DNA from: Russula earlei
Lineage: Eukaryota > Basidiomycota > Agaricomycetes > Russulales > Russulaceae
Length of the DNA: 64,000 bases
Direction of reading: 5' to 3'
Assembly (NCBI GenBank): GCA_025769875.1
Contig: JAGFNK010000141.1
Coordinates: 48,810-112,809 of the forward strand
The position numbers and the translations under genes are program-made. Positions 59,303-64,000 of this stretch are shown piece after piece; position 1 is the stretch's first letter; each line of letters opens with the position of its first letter. Under the pieces are notes generated by a model. It saw only the letters and a list, made by a program, of their open reading frames with translations. It was not told where the DNA came from and did no database searches.

Positions 59303-61044
59303 ATGCTCTGCCTTGGGAGGGCGAGTCTCGTCTTCAACCCGCTCAAAGTTCCAGCCTCTCTGCGACCGTTATTCTCTTCCTCACCGAGCATCGTCTCCAA
59401 CACGACAGTTTCGCTGCCACGTCGCGCCTTGTCCACCATGGCGGATTCTCGGAACGATATCTTCAACTACACGTCGGGGCGCTGGGTGTACGTAAGTCTT
59501 ACACATTCTGTTCTAATGCATACATCTCTGACCCGTAATCTCTATCGCTCAGCTATAACGACGCCCTTCGCCACAAAGAGCGGACGCTCGCTTTCGATGT
59601 CGACGGGCTACGTCGACTTGCAGCGGAGTCCGTAAATCAAAGTCCTGATGATGTCGTCAGCTTGTCGAAGCTTTCCGAGGGCGGATTCAATCGTACCTTT
59701 ATCATCACTCTACGTGACGGTCGGCAGATGGTCGCCCGTATTCCGTACCCCATAACCGTCCCAAAATACTACACCGTCGCCAGCGAAGTTGCCACTATCG
59801 AGTACCTGCGTTCCTCTGGGTTGCCCGCTCCCGAGATTTACGGGTACTCGCCCGACTCGGACAACGCCGCTGGAACCGCGTATATTCTGATGGAGTTTGT
59901 TCAAGGCTCCAAGCTCAGCGACGTTTGGCCTGGCCTCGACGACCAGGAAGTCATTTCTGTCGTCCGCAAGCTCACTCAACTCGAGTCACGGATGATGTCA
60001 CTGTCTTTCCCCGCTGGCGGGAGCCTATATTTCACCAAAGACTTGGAGAAGGTCGCCTCGGGGCTGGGCATACCTCTGGACGACAAGCGTTTCTGTGTCG
60101 GTCCTGATGTAAGGCTGCCGCTGTGGTACGGGAGGAGGGCAAAGCTCGACGTGAATCGAGGACCGTGTACGCCGTTTTCTGCCTTTTCATTATTACGTTC
60201 CTCGAACTAACCGATAACTATAGATCAAAGCGCCGAAATAGCTCTCATAGCACCAGCGCATAAGGAACTCGCTTACTTGAAGCGGTTCGGACAACCGATC
60301 CTGCCGTTACGGCGTGAGAGGAGGCCCAGTTACAAATACCAACAACAATTGCCGTCGTACCACGTCGAGAACTTGGAGCGGTACGTCGACATCACGTCGT
60401 CACTCGTCCCTAGGGACCCCACTCTCAGTCGTTTCTGCATCCGCCATCCAGACCTCCAGCAGAACAACATCATCGTGTCGAGGTCGCCTGACTCCGACTG
60501 CAAAGTCGTCGGCCTAATTGACTGGCAACACGCCTCCATCTTGCCCATGTTTCTCCTCGCCGGCGTTCCCCAACGCCTCCAGAACCATGATGATGTCGTC
60601 TCGCGGTCTATGACGCCGCCCTCTCTACCGGAGAACCTCGAGGAGTATCTCTACCGTCGTCGCCTCGTCCATTACCATTATATCACCAGCACGGAGGAAT
60701 GCAACCAGCTCCACTACGCCGCCTTCACAGACCCCTTGTACGCGCTCCGCGGCCGTCTCTTCCAACAGGCTAGTGGCCCGTGGGAGGGCGAGACTTTCGA
60801 GCTGAAGGCAGCGCTAATTCAAGCCACGAAGAAGTGGGAGGAGCTCACGGGGGGAGGCGTGCCGTGTCCCGTCGGGTTCGACGCTAATGACCTACGCGAG
60901 ACAACGGTGCTGAATGAAGAACTGAGTAAAGCGGACAGGGGCTTCGAGTTCTTGCAGGGCATGTGCGGCCTTGGGGAGGAGGGCTGGGTGCTGGCTGAGG
61001 ACTACGAGTACGCCGTGGCGTTCTTGAAGGAGAGGAAGGAGTAG
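59303..61044 (+). CDS. AIM9-like APH-fold phosphotransferase, mitochondrial type, three exons
   Basis: Kinase-like enzyme of the aminoglycoside-phosphotransferase fold; relatives of AIM9 (altered inheritance of mitochondria 9) are abundant in Agaricomycetes and their substrate is unknown. Exons 59303..59487, 59553..60166, 60224..61044 (introns 65 and 57 nt) give 539 residues. The N-terminus (first 46 residues, Arg/Ser-rich, ending RRALST) suits a mitochondrial presequence. Then FNYTSGRWVYND, LSEGGFNRTFIITLRDG (phosphate-binding loop and beta strands), the catalytic H341-P-D343-L-Q-Q-N-N348 and the metal-binding D366 in LIDWQHA. The active-site set is complete. The stop TAG at 61042 is followed in frame by 29 more codons that match the usual family C-terminus, so the last part seems lost by mutation. 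Confidence 0.85.
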
Positions 61045-61134
61045 GCGTTGGCGGGGGCCGAGTCGGTGGAGGAACGGGAGGAGATCATGACTCACTGGCC
61101 CTGGGACGACATGGACGAAAAGGAGTATATGTAA
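61045..61134 (+). other. In-frame remnant of the AIM9-like C-terminus after the stop
   Basis: Directly after the TAG the frame stays open to a TAA at 61132-61134 and contains EEREEIMTHWPWDDMDEKEY, the usual C-terminal signature of this family. The stop therefore arose recently by substitution within a conserved tail. Confidence 0.75.
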
Positions 61135-61324
61135 CAAATCGAGCTAGACAATCCGCGCTGTTTTATATTTTCTACAACTTGTATCTATGTTGGCGTCGTT
61201 CTTCGATTTTCGTAGCTGCGCTACGCAGCTGTTCCCATCAGATACAGTATTGTAAGGCCTAGAAGTGGGTCGGGCCGGATCGGCCATCTCGGAGACGCGC
61301 CCACCACGCGCCGTCTCACTTATA

Positions 61325-61770
61325 CACGACGGACAGGAATGGATAAGTCCAGTCCACTAAAACTCAACTCAGTGGTCAATAAAGGTGAAATATATTGACC
61401 ACTGAATTGACTCAGCTCAGATTACAAATTATTTTGAAACAATTGATTGATTTGTTGCCCTCTCCTCATGCATCGCATTATTGTAAATATGTCAACCCAA
61501 ACAATTAGAACTTAGTCAAATGCTTAAGAGAGGGCAGCTCAGTTCCCAAGTTATGTAACCTAAGATGCAACATGAGTCGCCCCGAATCACCAGGGGGATC
61601 ATATACACTTAATTTGCCTGATCAATTTAGCCTTAGCAGACTCAGATAAACTTAACACAATGGTGTATGTTAATACATGGATTTATATTGAATAAATCAA
61701 GACATAAAGTGCATCCACAAATATGACACCAAATTTTAAATAGGAACAGTCTACTCATTACATGGCAATA
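61325..61770. mobile_element. Diverged relative of the foldback MITE (incomplete)
   Basis: Begins CACGACGGACAGGAATGG, as the two foldback copies do, with ACTCAACTCAGTGG and AATAAAGGTGAAATAT next. Near 61738 it has AAATAGGAACAGTCTACTCATT, which matches the centre of those elements. The second arm was not found. 5' flank ATA. Confidence 0.5.
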
Positions 61771-62035
61771 ATTGGCAGATGGGGATCAATCACACCTGAT
61801 GGGGATCAATCGCCTCAATGACAGAGACTGACCACACAGATTAAACTCAATGCGAAGATCTGGGCTTTACATTTTGTTACAATTTTACTTGAGCCAAATA
61901 ACATAGTTAGCATTCTTATAATTGAATCTTGTTTGTATTTTCTCACTAAGAACCAAGTCTGTGTTGAAGGCAGCGGGTGGTGGCTTACTGAGTTTGCGAA
62001 AACACACACTAAAGAAGGGACAAAATGTCAAGACA
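61771..62035. other. Short AT-rich spacer
   Basis: Contains a direct repeat of TGATGGGGATCAATC at 61797 and before. No gene. Confidence 0.3.
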
Positions 62036-62853
62036 CATACTGCTGACCCTTAAGGACTCAGGAGCAGGTGGGCAAGGGTCGGAACAGATGGTACACGGCA
62101 TAGGCGGTGTTGAACAAGAGGACAAGCCAAATGATTAGGATGTACCAGATGGGGACTGGCATGTGTAACTGGAGGCAGAGGCGAAGGTTAGAGGCCAGTG
62201 CAGCAAGGGCTTTAGACAAGGCGGTCATTGAAGAGTACCTTGGAGGCAAGGGAAGTCTTTAAACTGAGTGGTTGCAGGGGAGTACCCAGGAAGATGAGAG
62301 TTCACAATGGACAGTCTGACGACTGCCATGCTTCATTGGGGCTTATATACAGTGTACAGGGTTGATTACAAAGAGCTGGAACTATTCTTAGACCCTTTGG
62401 TACCATCCAATAGGACTACAGAGGCATAACCTTGCTTGTGTCAAGTTTCAGGCTTACTGAGCACATTACTGATCATTGTGGAGCGATGACATCATTATGA
62501 TGTCACTATGGAGTGCTTAGTGAGCCTATGAGGTCACTGTGAAGCATTGCAGTTGTCAGACTGTCCATTTGTGATACTCTCATCTTCCTGGGTACTCCCC
62601 CGCGACTGCTCAGTCTAAAGATTCCCCTTGACTCCAAGGTACTCTTCAATGACCGCCTTGTCTAAAGCCCTCTCACTACACTGGCCTCCAGCCTTTGCCT
62701 CTGTCTCTTGCAACACCTACCAGTCCCCATCTGGTACCTCCTCATCATTTGGCTCGTCCTCCTGTTCAACACCGCCTTCGCCGCGTATCATCTGTTCCGA
62801 CCCTTGCCCACCTGCTCCTGAGTCCTTAGTGATCAGCAGTACGTGTCTTGACA
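62036..62853. mobile_element. Rearranged family-3 LTR pair in inverted orientation
   Basis: 62036 to about 62530 is a family-3 LTR in minus orientation (starts TGTCAAGACAC), covering its 3' two thirds. From about 62535 to 62853 the same LTR resumes in plus orientation and ends GTGTCTTGACA. Compared with the complete copy at 32207-33035, both parts include the segment with GGTACTCTTCAA/CACCTTGTCTAAAG, so it is an inverted duplication with the 5' third missing. It abuts the gypsy integrase frame at 62854. Confidence 0.65.
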
Positions 62854-64000
62854 ATTGAGGCCCTGATTGCTTCATGATCTCAGTTACTCGGTTCAGGGAG
62901 GCAGCTACTTCTTCTCTGAGCTGGTTTAGTCTCGTTAGTCTTTCTTGGATTGAAGGGAACTTTGATGTAAAGGCAAGGGGTGGAGCAAATGTTGGGTTAA
63001 AGCCATACCAGACCTCGAAAGGGGGTTTGTTCGTCACACTGTGTTGTCTGGCATTATGTGCAAACTCCATAAAGGGAATTAGTTCTGCCCAATTGTCCAC
63101 TTGGTGATTGCAAAATATTCGTAGGTATTGTTCTAGTTCTTGGTTAACTTGTTCTGTTTCTCCATCTGTCTGTGGTGGTATGCCATGCTCAGTGATACTT
63201 TAACATTTAATTTCTTCCACAGTTCTTAAGTAACTTTTGCTGCAAATTGAGGGCCTCTGTCTGATATTATTTGTGTCGGGAAGCCTATTCTTCTCCAGAC
63301 ATTGTTCATAATTAATGTTGCTGTTTTGTCTGCTGTGATTGTCTTGTGGCAAGGGGTAATGATTATATTATTGCTTTGCTGAATTGATCTACGATGACTA
63401 GGAGGCTGTCAAAGCCTTGTGAAACTGGTAGGTCTATGATAAAGTCCATGGTAATTGCTTTTCCATACTTCTCCAGCTGGTGTAATTGGTACGAGGGGTG
63501 TTTCTGTTTTTGAGCGGTTCTTTGTGCTTTGGCAAATTGCGCAACCGTCTACGTAACTTTTGACGTAGGTTAGCATTCCTGGCCACCAATAGTTTTGGCT
63601 GATTAGTTCGTAAGTTTTCCATTGGCCAGGATGCCCAGTGGCAAGAGAGTCGTGATGTAGTTTCAAAATTTTCTTTCGTAGGGTGTCGTTGTTTGGGATA
63701 TAGACTTTTCCTTTGAACAATATTAGTCCATCTTCAAGGTTTCCAGTCCTGTAAGCCTTTGGATAATCGTCTTGGTCCATTCTTTATAATGATTGCTAAT
63801 GCATTAGATACTTCTGGTCGTAGTCTTTGCTAGATCATAGTTGTTGTCGAAGTTCTTGGTCGCCAATTGGTTCTGTAGCAGAGGTGCATGTTGCTCTAAT
63901 TTGAAAATATTTGTCATCTAGGAGCACCTTTCCATTGTTTTTGTTTTGTATCCCCTCTTTAAAGTCTGGCCACCTGGACAGACTGTCTGCTTTGTTCATA
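62854..64000 (-). pseudogene. Ty3/gypsy retrotransposon pol: RNase H end and integrase, decayed
   Basis: Minus strand, entering from the right edge. First NKADSLSRWPDFKEG (end of the RNase H region), then the integrase zinc-binding domain with LHHDSLATGHPGQWKT and CAICQSTK (HHCC pattern, 63500-63660). Next comes the start of the core MDFIIDLPVSQGFDSLLVIVDQFSK (63380-63450), then the end of the core (WAELIPFMEFAHNARQHS, near 63080) and the following GYNP-like PFEVWYGFNPTFAPPL. Stops and frame changes between 63110 and 63400 destroy the core. Integration of a family-3 LTR fragment at 62853 cuts off the 3' end. The reverse transcriptase would lie beyond the window. Confidence 0.85.

Overview
The window looks like a piece of an Agaricomycete (Basidiomycota) nuclear genome. 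The grounds are genes split by very short GT-AG introns (about 47-98 nt) and basidiomycete-typical families: a NACHT-WD40 NLR-like gene, a WPP-type F-box protein, an AIM9-like APH-fold kinase, an Sfp1-like C2H2 protein, a GABA-type amino acid permease, a BTB-domain remnant and a repeatedly duplicated polytopic membrane protein. These are mixed with a dense set of transposable elements. No tRNA, rRNA, CRISPR array or bacterial-style operon was seen. The species cannot be named from this sequence alone.

Layout. 0-5 kb: two copies of the membrane-protein family (copy 1 cut by the window edge and frameshifted, copy 2 intact), separated by a TACGG-rich hAT-like element. 5-13.5 kb: AT-rich, CpG-poor repeats with a hAT-type non-autonomous element carrying a perfect 8-bp target duplication, and several solo LTRs. 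13.5-16.9 kb: a GC-richer island with a BTB-protein remnant and membrane-protein copy 3 (nonsense mutation). 17-37 kb: repeat graveyard with a SAP-domain ORF, a decayed pogo/DDE_1 transposase, seven LTRs of one family in total (almost all solo), solo LTRs of two further families, a PIF/Harbinger-like MITE, an ORF split by two LTR insertions, a low-complexity ORF split by another LTR, and a tandem array. 37-49 kb: gene-rich part with foldback elements, an amino acid permease, membrane-protein copy 4 and a large disordered-protein gene whose 3' end is duplicated on the far side of copy 4. 50-61 kb: NACHT-WD40 gene, F-box gene, C2H2 gene and AIM9-like gene. 61-64 kb: a diverged foldback arm, a rearranged LTR pair and a decayed Ty3/gypsy integrase region running off the right end.

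How it fits together. The genes are not a pathway; the order reads as host genes separated by repeat blocks. The best support for precise history comes from target-site duplications. Eight insertions carry perfect 5-bp duplications (GGGGA, TTAGC, CACAT, CATGC, TCTAC for one LTR family; CTAAG, GGGAG, GCCAT for another), one carries 8 bp (GAGGCAAT) and three carry 3 bp (TAA, TAA, ACA). Nesting gives the order of insertion, and CpG loss in the repeats follows that order. The most interesting gene is the NACHT-WD40 gene: twelve almost identical 42-residue WD40 repeats that differ at a few positions, next to a NACHT segment that appears to have lost its frame several times. Exon boundaries given here are hand-derived from frame, splice signals and family expectation, without alignment tools.
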